Shown here piece after piece: positions 43,326 to 52,886 of a stretch of DNA of 64,000 nucleotides. Position numbers and translations under genes: made by a program. Position 1 is the first letter of the stretch; each line of letters starts with the position of its first letter. The notes below the pieces were generated by a model that saw nothing but the letters and a program-made list of their open reading frames with translations, searched no databases and had not been told where the DNA came from. The DNA comes from Flavobacterium urumqiense (GTDB taxonomy: Bacteria > Bacteroidota > Bacteroidia > Flavobacteriales > Flavobacteriaceae): the NCBI RefSeq assembly GCF_900108015.1, contig NZ_FNVP01000003.1, forward strand, positions 250,700 through 314,699, written 5' to 3'.

Positions 43326-43967
43326 TTAAACGTTCCAAGTTGATGGACTCACATTCCATTCTCTTAAAGTTTGTTCTTCTTTTTCCGTAATATATTTTTT
43401 GGCAACAGCCAAATTCAACAAATTTTGATAATTGCTTAACGTCAATAAATCGATATTGGCATTTTTAAAATTTTGGTCTGCAACATCAAATCCATAAGTG
43501 AATATTGCTGCCATACCTTTTATGTTTGCTCCTGCTGCACGCAAAGCTTCTACAGCAAGTAAACTGCTGTTTCCCGTGCTTATTAAGTCCTCTACAACGA
43601 CAACATTTTGCCCTTTTTGTAAAAAACCTTCCACTTGATTTAACCTTCCATGTTTTTTTGCTTCTGGACGAACATACACAAATGGTAACCCTAAACTCTC
43701 TGCGACTAGCATACCAATTCCTATCGCTCCAGTAGCTACACCAGCAATAACATCGGGTTTACCAAATTGTTTTTCAATATTTTTGGCAAACTCATCGCGA
43801 ACATAATTTCTTATGGCTGGAAATGAGAGGATTAAACGATTATCGCAATATATTGGCGATTTCCATCCGGAGGCCCATGTAAAAGGATTTCCTGGATTCA
43901 ATTTAATTGCATTTATTTGCAAAAGCAATTCGGCTGTTTTTTCGGCTGTATCTTTATTAAAAATCAT
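43326..43967 (-). CDS. pyrE: orotate phosphoribosyltransferase
   Basis: 213 residues from MIFNKDTAEKTAELLLQINA. The PRPP-binding loop VVVVEDLISTGNSSLLAVEA, the orotate-binding KSPIYCDNRLILSFPAIRNY, and VRPEAKKHGRLNQVEGFLQK in the flexible catalytic loop mark PyrE. It makes OMP from orotate and PRPP. A longer frame from 44000 overlaps the NUDIX gene and adds 11 unsupported residues; the promoter at 43972-44001 places the message start right at the ATG at 43967. Confidence 0.92.
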   Translation of the reverse strand: MIFNKDTAEKTAELLLQINAIKLNPGNPFTWASGWKSPIYCDNRLILSFPAIRNYVRDEFAKNIEKQFGKPDVIAGVATGAIGIGMLVAESLGLPFVYVRPEAKKHGRLNQVEGFLQKGQNVVVVEDLISTGNSSLLAVEALRAAGANIKGMAAIFTYGFDVADQNFKNANIDLLTLSNYQNLLNLAVAKKYITEKEEQTLREWNVSPSTWNV

Positions 43968-43971
43968 AATA

Positions 43972-44001
43972 CAAATGTATAAAGTTTTTGTTAACGACAA
44001 A
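43972..44001 (-). promoter_or_regulatory. pyrE promoter inside the NUDIX gene start; message probably leaderless
   Basis: On the minus strand TTTG (43998-44001), 18 nt, then TACATTTG (43972-43979) matches the full consensus. Transcription would begin about 5-7 nt further, at or within a base or two of the pyrE ATG (43967). The -7 box covers the NUDIX ATG at 43975. Confidence 0.65.
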
Positions 44002-44577
44002 CCACTTTTTTTGACAAATCACATCTCTAAAGAGACAGATTTTCAATTATTCTTGTTAGAGAGTATTGACATAGAGCAACTTATAGTGAAAATATTTCAA
44101 AATAAAATTCAAAAAGCTTATTTGTATCATCCTGATGAAAGGGAGATTATGAAGACTTTGAAAGCTAAAATTCCTGTTACTAAAGCTGGAGGAGGCTTAG
44201 TTTACAATAAAAAAGGCGAAGTTTTATTTATTTTTAGAAATGGAAAATGGGATTTACCCAAAGGCGGAATTGAAAAAGGAGAAGAAATTGAAGAGACTGC
44301 CATGCGTGAAGTAGAGGAGGAGACAGGCGTTAATTTGTTATCTATAAAACATAAACTGCAAAAAACGTATCACGTTTTTAGGCGCAATGGAAAATACAAA
44401 CTAAAAATTACCCATTGGTTCGAAATGCATTCTGATTTTGAAGGAACTCCTCAAGGACAATTGGAAGAAGGAATTGAAAAAGTGGCTTGGTTAAATCCAG
44501 ATCAAATTCCGGAAGCTCTAAAGAACTCGTACGAAAATATAAAATTATTATTTGAAGAAGAAAAACTCCTGAGATAG
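43975..44577 (+). CDS. NUDIX hydrolase
   Basis: 200 residues from MYKVFVNDKPLFLTNHISKE. A roughly 65-residue N-terminal region comes first, then the NUDIX domain with the box GGIEKGEEIEETAMREVEEE plus TGV, fitting GX5EX7REUXEEXGU. The family hydrolyses nucleoside diphosphate derivatives. A longer frame from 43813 lies inside pyrE and is rejected. The ATG is only 7 nt from the divergent pyrE ATG, so any promoter must lie inside pyrE. Substrate unknown; such NUDIX-pyrE pairs are common in Bacteroidota. Confidence 0.88.
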   Translation: MYKVFVNDKPLFLTNHISKETDFQLFLLESIDIEQLIVKIFQNKIQKAYLYHPDEREIMKTLKAKIPVTKAGGGLVYNKKGEVLFIFRNGKWDLPKGGIEKGEEIEETAMREVEEETGVNLLSIKHKLQKTYHVFRRNGKYKLKITHWFEMHSDFEGTPQGQLEEGIEKVAWLNPDQIPEALKNSYENIKLLFEEEKLLR

Positions 44578-44780
44578 ATTATAACGAAAATTTTAGGTAA
44601 ATTTCTAATCAATTTTGATACTAATGAGCTCGATATATCGGACTTATTCCTTTTAAATCATATTTTGTTTTAAGATATATAAAATGTAAGATATGTTGTA
44701 CCTTGCTTATTCAATTATGCAGTACCTGATAGCTACAGCCATTTTAGTACCTCAATGTGCAATAATTTAATTCTATTATA

Positions 44781-45335
44781 ATGACTTCTAAAAAGATAAA
44801 TATCCTAAAATTCACTAAATTTATTGGTTTGTGTCTACTTATTTTATGCAGTGTTGCGTACAGTCTACCGAGAGCTGAGACGTCTTCACTACAAAAAAAT
44901 GAGACTATTGTCAAAGAAATAGTTATACGTCCAATTGAAAATAATGATTCCTTAGGAGACAAGATTGTGAGCTTTGGAATGAGACTATTAGGAACACCTT
45001 ATATTGTTGCCGGATCTGGCAAAAATGGGTTTGACTGTTCAGGTTTTGTTTACTTTGTTTTTAATCATTTTAAAATTCAGGTACCACGCAGTTCTTCACA
45101 GTTTGAGAATTATGGGAAAGAAATCCCGATTGGCAGTGTAAAAAAAGGAGATATTTTGTTGTTTTTTAGTCCTACCAGAAACGTGATTGGCCATATAGGT
45201 ATCGTATCAAATCCAAAAGGTATGGAAAGTGATTTTATCCACGCCACGTCAGGTCGTGAAATGAAAGTGGTTGTTACAAGTCTAAAAAAGCCAGGTTATA
45301 CAAGTAGGTTCGTTAAAGCAATACGAGTTTTGTAA
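44781..45335 (+). CDS. exported NlpC/P60 (C40) peptidase
   Basis: 184 residues with an N-terminal signal or anchor segment (about residues 13-29). The catalytic domain has LLGTPYIVAGSGKNGFDCSG with Cys86, NVIGHIGIVSN with His138, and DFIHATSG with His154. The family cuts D-glutamyl-mesodiaminopimelate links in peptidoglycan. No SH3 or LysM domain is attached. It stands alone after the NUDIX gene with a 200-nt gap. Confidence 0.85.
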   Translation: MTSKKINILKFTKFIGLCLLILCSVAYSLPRAETSSLQKNETIVKEIVIRPIENNDSLGDKIVSFGMRLLGTPYIVAGSGKNGFDCSGFVYFVFNHFKIQVPRSSSQFENYGKEIPIGSVKKGDILLFFSPTRNVIGHIGIVSNPKGMESDFIHATSGREMKVVVTSLKKPGYTSRFVKAIRVL

Positions 45336-45657
45336 TGTAGAAAATATTTATAAAGTTTTGACTTTTAATTGTTTACGATTGTGGGCGCAAATTCAGAGGT
45401 ATTTGTGCAGCGTAAAGAATAAATATTTTGCGACGCTGTGGGATATTTTGTTTCACCAATAAGGCATAACTCACATAAATAATAAGAATTATTTATTGTC
45501 GTATTTTACTACTTAAATACTCCTTTCATAATGAGTGATTTGAATATTAGGAATATGACATTATTTCGTTTTAAATACTTAGTTATAATCATTTAAAATT
45601 ATTTAAAATCCAATTAATTTTTTCAAATATAATCTAATTATTCGTACTAAAATATTA
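45336..45657. other. spacer without recognisable gene
   Basis: About 320 nt. There is a slightly GC-richer patch at 45380-45450 (GTGCAGCGTAAAG, GCGACGCTGTGGG) and an AT-rich remainder. No frame, remnant or strong hairpin that I can support. Confidence 0.4.
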
Positions 45658-46719
45658 CTACTTCTTAAAACTAATCTCATTTAATCCAATCGTGTATTCC
45701 GCCCGCTGGTTGTCATTGACATCCCAAATTTCCATTTTTATCTGTGGGATTTTCTTTTTCCAGTCTATCGTTATTATACCAAAATGGTTTTCCATAATAG
45801 GTCCTTCGATCCTGTTTTTATTGGGTGTTGCAAAATGCCAAGTCGAGGAAAGTCCGCTGGAGGTAAAGTCATAAATAGGATATAATCCAGGCTCGGTAAG
45901 TTTAGAGATTTCAGAATAATGTACGTCTCCGCTTAAAAACAAAACGCCGTTAGCTTTAGTCTTTTTGATTAAGTTTAAGAATCTTTTTTGCTCCTGCGGA
46001 AAATTAGCCCAACCTTCATAACCGTTGTATTCAATCCCAAATTGAGAGCCGGAACCAATCAGCCGTATATCAGCAGGTTTTTGTAGTTCGTCTTCTAGCC
46101 ATTTCCATTGCGCCGCTCCTAAGTACGTGGAGTCTGGATTTTGTTGTGGAGCATAATCCAAACTGTAAAAATACCTTTTGTCATGACCAACTTCGCCGTT
46201 GTATTTCTTGTAATTGTCTCTGAAAGTACGGTTGTCCAACAAAATAATCTGTACTTTTTTTCCTTTCTTTCCATACATGTAGGAGGTATAAATACCTTCG
46301 TGTTTTCGTCTTTCTGAATTTTTAGGTTCATTAAAAAACTTCAGGAATAGTTCTTTAGATGCTTCTTTTTTAGGATAATGCCTACCAACATCATTTTGTC
46401 CGTAATCGTGATCGTCCCAAGTGGCAATTATGGGAACATTGTTTTTCAAATTTTGAAATGTCGGCTTAGCACCCATTCTATCGTATTTGGATTGCAGCAC
46501 AGTCATATTATCCGTATCTCCATATATGTTGTCTCCAAGAAATACGAATAAATCCGTTTTGTGTTGTACTACAATATCAAAAATCGGTAAACGATCACTT
46601 TGGTTTGCACAAGACCCAAAGGCTATTTTTGAAATATTTTCTTGGGTATAACCATTCCATGAAAGTACCGACAAAAGCAATAAAAAAAATTGTGTTTTAA
46701 AAGAACTTTTCTGAATCAT
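45658..46719 (-). CDS. PhoD-like alkaline phosphatase family protein
   Basis: 353 residues with a signal peptide ending in WNGYTQ. Metallophosphatase motifs: IAFGSCANQSDRLP, FVFLGDNIYGDTDN, IATWDDHDYGQNDVG, FLSGDVHYSEIS, with the typical late TSSGLSSTWHF. PhoD enzymes act outside the cytoplasm, binding Fe and Ca, on phosphate mono- and diesters. It is on its own strand, with the broken VOC gene 18 nt upstream, and no phosphate-regulon context is seen. Confidence 0.85.
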   Translation of the reverse strand: MIQKSSFKTQFFLLLLSVLSWNGYTQENISKIAFGSCANQSDRLPIFDIVVQHKTDLFVFLGDNIYGDTDNMTVLQSKYDRMGAKPTFQNLKNNVPIIATWDDHDYGQNDVGRHYPKKEASKELFLKFFNEPKNSERRKHEGIYTSYMYGKKGKKVQIILLDNRTFRDNYKKYNGEVGHDKRYFYSLDYAPQQNPDSTYLGAAQWKWLEDELQKPADIRLIGSGSQFGIEYNGYEGWANFPQEQKRFLNLIKKTKANGVLFLSGDVHYSEISKLTEPGLYPIYDFTSSGLSSTWHFATPNKNRIEGPIMENHFGIITIDWKKKIPQIKMEIWDVNDNQRAEYTIGLNEISFKK

Positions 46720-46737
46720 TTTGTATTTTTTTTATTT

Positions 46738-47100
46738 TTATATTTTCTCCGTAAAAGTCAATCGGTTTCCAAAAGGATCAATTGCTTCCATACTAATAGC
46801 ATTTGTACTCTAGGAAGCTTTGTCTAAACTGGGTCGGTTGAATTTGTAATTTTTGTCAAGCAACTTTTCGTGATAGGCTTTAAGATTGTTGAAGTTTTCA
46901 ATATGTATCCTTGCGGCGGGACTACAATCTCCGTGATGTTCTGTTAAATGTATAACGATGCCATCAAGGGATATTTGCAAATAAATAGGGAAGTTTTCTG
47001 GTTTATTTTCCCAATCGATTGTAAAACCAAGCCAATCGAAGTAAAATGCTTTGGCTTTTTCGTATTCAAAAATTCTAAAAATAGGTCTCGCAATGGCCAT
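46738..47100 (-). pseudogene. VOC/glyoxalase-bleomycin resistance superfamily protein with one in-frame amber stop
   Basis: Frame from the ATG at 47100: MAIARPIFRIFEYEKAKAFY, FDWLGFTIDWENKPENFPIY, LQISLDGIVIHLTEHHGDCS, then LDKASstop (TAG at 46810-46812, codon 97), and without any shift STNAISMEAIDPFGNRLTFT and EKI to TAA at 46738. ISMEAIDPFGNRLTF is the usual C-terminal strand of VOC domains, so the protein would be complete at 120 residues apart from the one stop. The stop could derive from TGG (Trp). It is either a recent pseudogene or a sequencing error. Confidence 0.8.
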
Positions 47101-47160
47101 AAATAATTGTAAATAAATTCGTATTCCAAATATAATCAAATTAATTAGGTGCAGATTTAT

Positions 47161-47958
47161 TTAATTGTATTTTGGAAACTCATAAGCATAACTATTTCCT
47201 GAAAGATATACTAAACCATGAATAATTGACTCGGGAAGAAATCCCAGTTTATCTAAATAGTAGTCATAGGTTTTGTTGCGATAGTTCGTTACTATAAAAG
47301 GGGAGGATTTAGAAATAAGATAAAGATTATTTATGTTTTCCTCGTCAATAGTAAAATTTTTATTGAATTTGGAGTAATATATTTTTTTATTTTCTTTTTT
47401 TAAATGAATTAATTCACAAACCGATAATGGTAATTTTGAACTGATATGATAAAAAAATATAGATTTGGATACATCGATAATAATCCACTTTTGAAATTCT
47501 TTACAATACACTTCATTGAAGGAATGCCCACCTATCAGGCTTGGTTTTCCCGTACTAATTTTGAGTCCCCATTCTTTTACTTTTAAATCATTAATGACAC
47601 AAAAATTATTGAAAACTTGTGCAAAATCGCTGCAAACTCCACCTTCACCTTTAATCATTTTGCGTAGCGCATTTTCAGAAGATTTACCCAATCCGGGTCC
47701 GCCTTTGATGTTATTTCTAAGCCATTTTGCTATTTTTTTTACTTTTTCAATATCGCTTAATTGAGGTTTCTTTTTAGCTAAAATTATATTGTTTAGTTGG
47801 AAATAAATAGCAGGAATATCCTTTTTTTTATTTAGGCCATTGTAACAAAAGCTGTCCGCACGATCACTAGAAACATTCTTAGATATCAATCTAAATCGGA
47901 TTTTAAACAACAAAGGATGTCTTCTTAAATACCAAAGTAAAGCTCTACTCATCTTCAC
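47161..47958 (-). CDS. transglutaminase-like cysteine protease-fold protein
   Basis: 265 residues. A catalytic Cys-His-Asp triad of the transglutaminase-like fold is visible: Cys109 in EGGVCSDFAQVF, His145 in LIGGHSFNEVY, Asp162 in KWIIIDVSKS. No signal peptide: the N-terminus MKMSRALLWYLRRHPLLFKI is basic. The rest, rich in Tyr and Lys, is unlike any domain I know. It may act on peptides in the cytoplasm, or in exopolysaccharide-linked roles; neither is shown. It stands between the broken VOC gene and the adenosine deaminase homologue. Confidence 0.75.
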   Translation of the reverse strand: MKMSRALLWYLRRHPLLFKIRFRLISKNVSSDRADSFCYNGLNKKKDIPAIYFQLNNIILAKKKPQLSDIEKVKKIAKWLRNNIKGGPGLGKSSENALRKMIKGEGGVCSDFAQVFNNFCVINDLKVKEWGLKISTGKPSLIGGHSFNEVYCKEFQKWIIIDVSKSIFFYHISSKLPLSVCELIHLKKENKKIYYSKFNKNFTIDEENINNLYLISKSSPFIVTNYRNKTYDYYLDKLGFLPESIIHGLVYLSGNSYAYEFPKYN

Positions 47959-48207
47959 TAATTTATCTTGTTATTAAACAACTAAATTTCGAAATTTTAA
48001 ATAATTGGGATTTATTTTAAAATTTAACTATCAAGTAGTTAAGTAGGTAATATCAAATATAAGAAAATAAAAAATTCAAAAAGTGAAAACTTATTTTTTA
48101 TTTACAAGCATTAAACGAAATAAAAAAAGCCCCGAGTTGGGACTTATTTTTGCATTTTTAAATTTAATTTTTATTGCAATATGAAATAATTTGTTCTTAT
48201 AAATTAT

Positions 48208-49626
48208 TTATTTTTTTGGAAAATGAGATTCAAAAGTTGTAAATCTGGAATCTAAATTTTTGAGTAATTGTTTCTTGACGGAACTCTCTTTTATAAAACT
48301 ATAATTGATACTATTGTATACAAATTGTTTGATATCTTCATAAGTGATGTTTTTATATCTTTTCGCCAACAGAACATATTGCTCGGTCATATTGGTTCTT
48401 AAAATCCCAGCATCATCGGTACTGATGATTATTGGAACTCCAAATTCTTTATACAATGTCAACGGATGACGGTTTTCTTTTACCTTCAAAATAAATTCAT
48501 TGCTCACTAAATTTATTTCAATTGGAATGTCTTTCTTAGCCATATATTGCAATAAATCGTACGAATTTTGTTCGTAAGCCATATCAACACCATGACCGAT
48601 ACGATTGGCTCCGGCAATATGTACAGCCGCATTAATATGCCAAGTCAAGTCTTCCGGTTGTACTAATCCCAAAGTAAGTTCACCGGCATGTAGCGTGTAT
48701 TTCACATTTGGAAAACGAGAATGGCAATATTTAAACATGACCATGTGCAGCCAATAATCTTTCATGGAAGTTTCACCATCTTCAGGAGAAACAATGTTTA
48801 CACCAGCCATAAGCGAACTGCTGTCAGCCGAGATAAAAGCGATTACAAGATTTTTAAATAAATCAACGGGTTCCATAAAACGCAAGACAAAATTTTGGTA
48901 ACGCATTGTGAAGCGTTCGTCATCAATCCTAAGGTCGTTATGTAGTTTGGCTACAAAATTAGTATTGAAATCAGTCGCATATGATGAAGCATTATTTTTC
49001 TGTAATACATTATACACAGAATCCAAAGACTGCATAATCCCTTTTTCATCTTTTATCTTTGCTAATTGTCGCAGCCGATTATTGAATTTTTTTAAATTAT
49101 CTGTGTTCATCGAACAAGGAATTGTGGATAATTGGGTTTCAATGTAACTCACATTTTCTATAATAGCTCTATTTTTTAGTTCCAATAATCCTTGCCCAAA
49201 ATTTCCCTTTATGGCTGGTTCAAACTTCATAAAAGATTCAAAAAACAACTTATCCGATGGATAATCAACATGATTATAGTCTTTAACAGACCATTTCTGC
49301 ATGATTTTTTGTTTGTATATATCTAATTCTCCACGACTTTTTAAGGTTGAAAATTGTTCCCAGTTTCCAGTTGGTGGTTTTTCCTTTAAAACATCCATCG
49401 TTTCGGTATTGAGATAAAAATTGTCAGCAATGGCATGTTCTAATAACGGTTCAGCGTAGATTGATCCGGAATAGTGGTGGTGTAAATCACCTCCTTTTGG
49501 CATTTGAGAAAAAAAAGCAGTCAAAGCCGCTTCATTATCTCTAATCTTTTCAAAATAGGTTTTGGCTGTTTGTGAGTAACCAACATTTAATAAGATGGAA
49601 AGAAAAAAGGTGAGAAATAATTTCAT
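48208..49626 (-). CDS. exported adenosine deaminase-like protein (ADGF type)
   Basis: 472 residues from MKLFLTFFLSILLNVGYSQT, a clear signal peptide, so the enzyme is secreted or periplasmic. Metal and catalytic motifs of the adenosine/AMP deaminase family: PKGGDLHHHYSGSIY, YTLHAGELTLG, ANRIGHGVDMAYE, VPIIISTDDAGILRTNMTEQ. Longer than cytosolic ADA and closest in shape to secreted ADGF-type deaminases, with a helical insert before the barrel. It would turn external adenosine into inosine. The start at 49665 would place 13 basic residues before the signal and is rejected. Confidence 0.85.
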   Translation of the reverse strand: MKLFLTFFLSILLNVGYSQTAKTYFEKIRDNEAALTAFFSQMPKGGDLHHHYSGSIYAEPLLEHAIADNFYLNTETMDVLKEKPPTGNWEQFSTLKSRGELDIYKQKIMQKWSVKDYNHVDYPSDKLFFESFMKFEPAIKGNFGQGLLELKNRAIIENVSYIETQLSTIPCSMNTDNLKKFNNRLRQLAKIKDEKGIMQSLDSVYNVLQKNNASSYATDFNTNFVAKLHNDLRIDDERFTMRYQNFVLRFMEPVDLFKNLVIAFISADSSSLMAGVNIVSPEDGETSMKDYWLHMVMFKYCHSRFPNVKYTLHAGELTLGLVQPEDLTWHINAAVHIAGANRIGHGVDMAYEQNSYDLLQYMAKKDIPIEINLVSNEFILKVKENRHPLTLYKEFGVPIIISTDDAGILRTNMTEQYVLLAKRYKNITYEDIKQFVYNSINYSFIKESSVKKQLLKNLDSRFTTFESHFPKK

Positions 49627-49997
49627 AGCATATTTTTTATCTAAGCGATTGTTCTTGATGGCCAAAATTGGTTTGTATTTTATTAATTAAAAAAAATTAA
49701 AATTGCACAAAGATGAATATTTTTGATTGATTTTAAAAATGTAGCCTATAAACTCTTATTTTTTTTAAACATCAACATTAATTTTTGCCAAATTAAGCAA
49801 TTCTATTTTCTATTTTAGGTATCGATTAAAAAGTTTTACTTTTGTGGCTCATAAGAAAACAAGTCATATTACATTTTCTCGATTATTTCTCCTTGATTTA
49901 GCGCTTGAAGGACATTAGTCTTTCTTGTTTTACTAATATTTTTCAGCTTATCCCGATTTTTTTCGAAATCTTATCATTAATTGTTTAAACAAAAATA
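49627..49997. other. intergenic region with -7 box upstream of the broken SulP gene
   Basis: About 370 nt, AT-rich. TACTTTTG at 49837-49844 (plus strand) fits the -7 consensus and would give the SulP frame a leader of roughly 150 nt. No -33 TTG, no riboswitch-like structure and no frame were recognised. Confidence 0.35.
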
Positions 49998-51528
49998 ATG
50001 AAACAGCATTTTAATCTTTTCGATTTTAATAAAACTATAAATTATAAAATTGAAATTTTAGCAGGTCTAACCGTTGCGATGATCATGATTCCGGAGTCGC
50101 TTTCCTTTGCCATATTGGCTGGATTTCCGCCATTGGCGGGTTTATATGCTGCTTTTATTACGTGATTAATTACTGCAATATTTGGCGGTAGACCAGGTAC
50201 GGTATCCGGTGGGGCGTGTGCAACAGTCATTGTATTAATTGCCCTAATGAAATCAAATGGTTTAGAATATGTTTTTGCAGCAGTTGCTTTGGCAGGGATT
50301 TTACAAATTTTAGTGGGTATTTTTAAACTCGGAAAATTTATACGGCTGGTGCCTCAACATGTAATGTTTGGATTTGTCAATGGACTAGCTGTAATTATTT
50401 TTATGTCGCAATTGGAACAATTCAAAAAGATAGTCAATGGTCAAAGTGAATGGCTTTCTGGCAGCCCTCTAATCATTATGGCTAGTTTAGTCGCACTGAC
50501 AATTGGAATTGTTGTTTTTTTGCCAAAATTCACAAACGCTATTCCCGCTTCATTAGTTGCCATTTTAGTGGTCTTTGCGTTGGTTTTTTTCTTCGGAATA
50601 GATACTAAAACCGTGAAAAATATTGCGTCTGTGAGCGGTGGTTTTCCGCCGTTTCATATTCCCAATATTCCAATAAGCTTGAAAACGCTGCAAATAATTT
50701 TTCCTTATGCTTTAATCATGGGATCAGTTGGCTTGACGGAAGGTTTATTGACGCTGAATTTAGTAGATGAAATCACCGAAACTAAAGGCAATGGAAACCG
50801 CGAATGCATAGCGCAGGGAAGTGCTAATATTTGAATGGGTTTTTCTTCGGGATGGGTGGTTGCCCTATGATTGCGCAAACATTAGTCAATCTTTCGGCAG
50901 GTTCCAGAGCGCGTTTATCCGGGATTGTTGCGGCACTCACTATACTTTTTATTATTTTATTTGGTGCTCCAATAATAGAGCAATTACCCATGGCGGCTTT
51001 GGTTGGTGTTATGATTATGGTGGCTGTAGGTACATTTGAATGGGCGAGTTTTAAAATCATCAATAAAATGCCGAGACACGATTTTTCGTTGGAATCTTAG
51101 TGGCGGTAGTTACTATTTTATTACATAATTTGGCTTTAGCCGTTTTAATTGGTGTGATTATTTCGGCTTTGGATTTTGCTTGGGAAAGTGCCAAAAGAAT
51201 TCGCGCCAAGAAATACATCGATGATAAAGGGGTAAAGCATTACGAAATATACGGACCATTATTCTTCGAATCAACTGCGGCATTCGCTGAAAAATTTGAT
51301 GTATTTGGCGATCCGATTGAAATAATTATAGATTTTAAAGAAAGTAAAATTACCGATATGAGTGCTATTGATGCCGTAAATAAAATCGCGGAACGGTACG
51401 CCAAACTTAATAAAACCGTTCATCTCCGTCATTTAAGTGCGGATTGTAAAGAACTCTTAAAAAATGCTGATGAAGTTATTGAAGTTAATATTATGGAAGA
51501 CCCAACCTATAAAGTGGCAATTGATTAA
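49998..51528 (+). pseudogene. SulP-family anion permease, three disruptions
   Basis: The reconstructed protein has the full SulP plan. MKQHFNLFDFNKTINYKIEI and IMIPESLSFAILAGFPPLAG are followed by TGA at codon 56 (50163-50165). The same frame carries FGGRPGTVSGGACATVIVLI and later helices to IAQGSANI (stop at 50832-50834). A one-base shift leads to [21 protein letters not shown] second shift in a T-run near 51080 leads to [20 protein letters not shown]. The C-terminal STAS domain (YGPLFFESTAAFAEKFDVFG, FKESKITDMSAIDAV) ends at 51528. A single nonsense and two frameshifts make it non-functional as read. Confidence 0.88.
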
Positions 51529-51647
51529 CGTTACAATTAGAGGTACAAAAAAATACCCATACATTCACCTATTTTAATTCTTTCGGTAAAAATTAATATA
51601 AGTGAGGTTGGAGCAATAATTGGATTATTTATTTTTAATATAATACG

Positions 51648-52886
51648 CTATATTTTCATTGCTTCGGCTGCCAATCGCCCGGTTTTTAAAGCGGCATTTA
51701 TAGAACCATTCAACAAGTGGTCACCGCAAATAAATAGCGTGTCAGAAATTTTTATTTCAGAAGTAGCGACTTCATTGCGTACACTTTCCTGAGTCGGTAA
51801 AGCATATTCAATACGATAGGCCTTGAGCATTTTCCATGACGTTACTTTTTGACCGTACCACTGTCTCAGTTCTTCTTTCATGTTTTCGGCTAAAGTTACA
51901 TCGTCAACAGTTGGGATTCCATTACACGAAACGGAGATTAATATTTTTCCTTGTGGCGCATAAGCTTTAGAAACATTCGACATTACTGTTAAATTGTTTA
52001 CCCATTTCTTTTGAGTTGACGCATTCAAGATCACAACTGCTTTTTTAGTAGGAGCCTCGTTTGCTTCAAAATAAATGTTGGTTACTTGATGTGAAGTCAT
52101 TTTTTGTTCTGGAAAGAACTTTACGGTAAGACTATTTGCGGTCGTAGCCAATAGAATTTGGTTGGCTTCTAAAACGGTTCCGTCTGCAGTAATTATTTTA
52201 TTTCCGTCAATTTCCGCCACTTTTGTATGATATTGGATACTGCCTTGAGGGAGCATGGCGACTAATTGTTTTGGTATTTCTTCCATTCCCAAAGCAGGAA
52301 CAGCCACATCCCCATCAGAAAACATTTTCATCACAAAATCGAACATTCTTCGGGAAGTATTCAAGTCATTTTCCAGAAAAATACCGGAGAGGAAAGGAGC
52401 GTAAAAGCGCTGAATCATTTTTAGACTAAACCCATAATCGGCTAGCTGCTTGCGGGTACTTTGTTCCGGTTGTTCGAAAATTTCTTCGATTGTTATTTTT
52501 TGCAATTTATTTTTTAACCAAAGCGTGTTCAGTTTATCCTTTAATGTGCCTACGGGAGCAAAAAGAGTTGCAAATGTAGCCGAAGGTCTTCTAAACGGGT
52601 CGGCAATTTCAAAACTGCCACCATCATAAAGTACGGTTGCTCCAGGCAACATTTTCTTTAGGTTTAAGGCGTTGTAATTAAGTAATGCTTTTGTCTCGGG
52701 ATATGCAGTCAAAAGGACCTGAAATCCTCTGTCTAAAAGGTAGCCCTCATGTGAATCGGTTTTTATTCTTCCGCCTGCACGTTCACTCGCTTCTAACAAT
52801 AGTACTTTCCGGCCTTGACGATGCAAATAAACCGCAGCTGATAAACCTGCTAGTCCCGCTCCAACGATAATTACATCTTGTTTCAT
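51648..52886 (-). CDS. FAD-dependent amine oxidase/phytoene desaturase-like oxidoreductase
   Basis: 412 residues from MKQDVIIVGAGLAGLSAAVY with the Rossmann GxGxxG at 9-14 and the second FAD loop LLEASERAGGRIKTD. It also has a C-terminal FAD motif, FICGDHLLNGSINAALKTGR. The family oxidises amines or carotenoids; this branch (NAD(P)/FAD-dependent, single subunit) has no established substrate. The start 48 nt upstream at 52934 is rejected because GxGxxG begins right after the chosen Met. It stands alone, convergent with the broken SulP gene. Confidence 0.82.
   Translation of the reverse strand: MKQDVIIVGAGLAGLSAAVYLHRQGRKVLLLEASERAGGRIKTDSHEGYLLDRGFQVLLTAYPETKALLNYNALNLKKMLPGATVLYDGGSFEIADPFRRPSATFATLFAPVGTLKDKLNTLWLKNKLQKITIEEIFEQPEQSTRKQLADYGFSLKMIQRFYAPFLSGIFLENDLNTSRRMFDFVMKMFSDGDVAVPALGMEEIPKQLVAMLPQGSIQYHTKVAEIDGNKIITADGTVLEANQILLATTANSLTVKFFPEQKMTSHQVTNIYFEANEAPTKKAVVILNASTQKKWVNNLTVMSNVSKAYAPQGKILISVSCNGIPTVDDVTLAENMKEELRQWYGQKVTSWKMLKAYRIEYALPTQESVRNEVATSEIKISDTLFICGDHLLNGSINAALKTGRLAAEAMKI

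Noticed and set aside
46738..51528. Stop-codon recoding as explanation for in-frame stops
   Set aside because: TAA, TAG and TGA all occur inside broken genes together with frameshifts, while intact neighbours use the standard code; decay is simpler.
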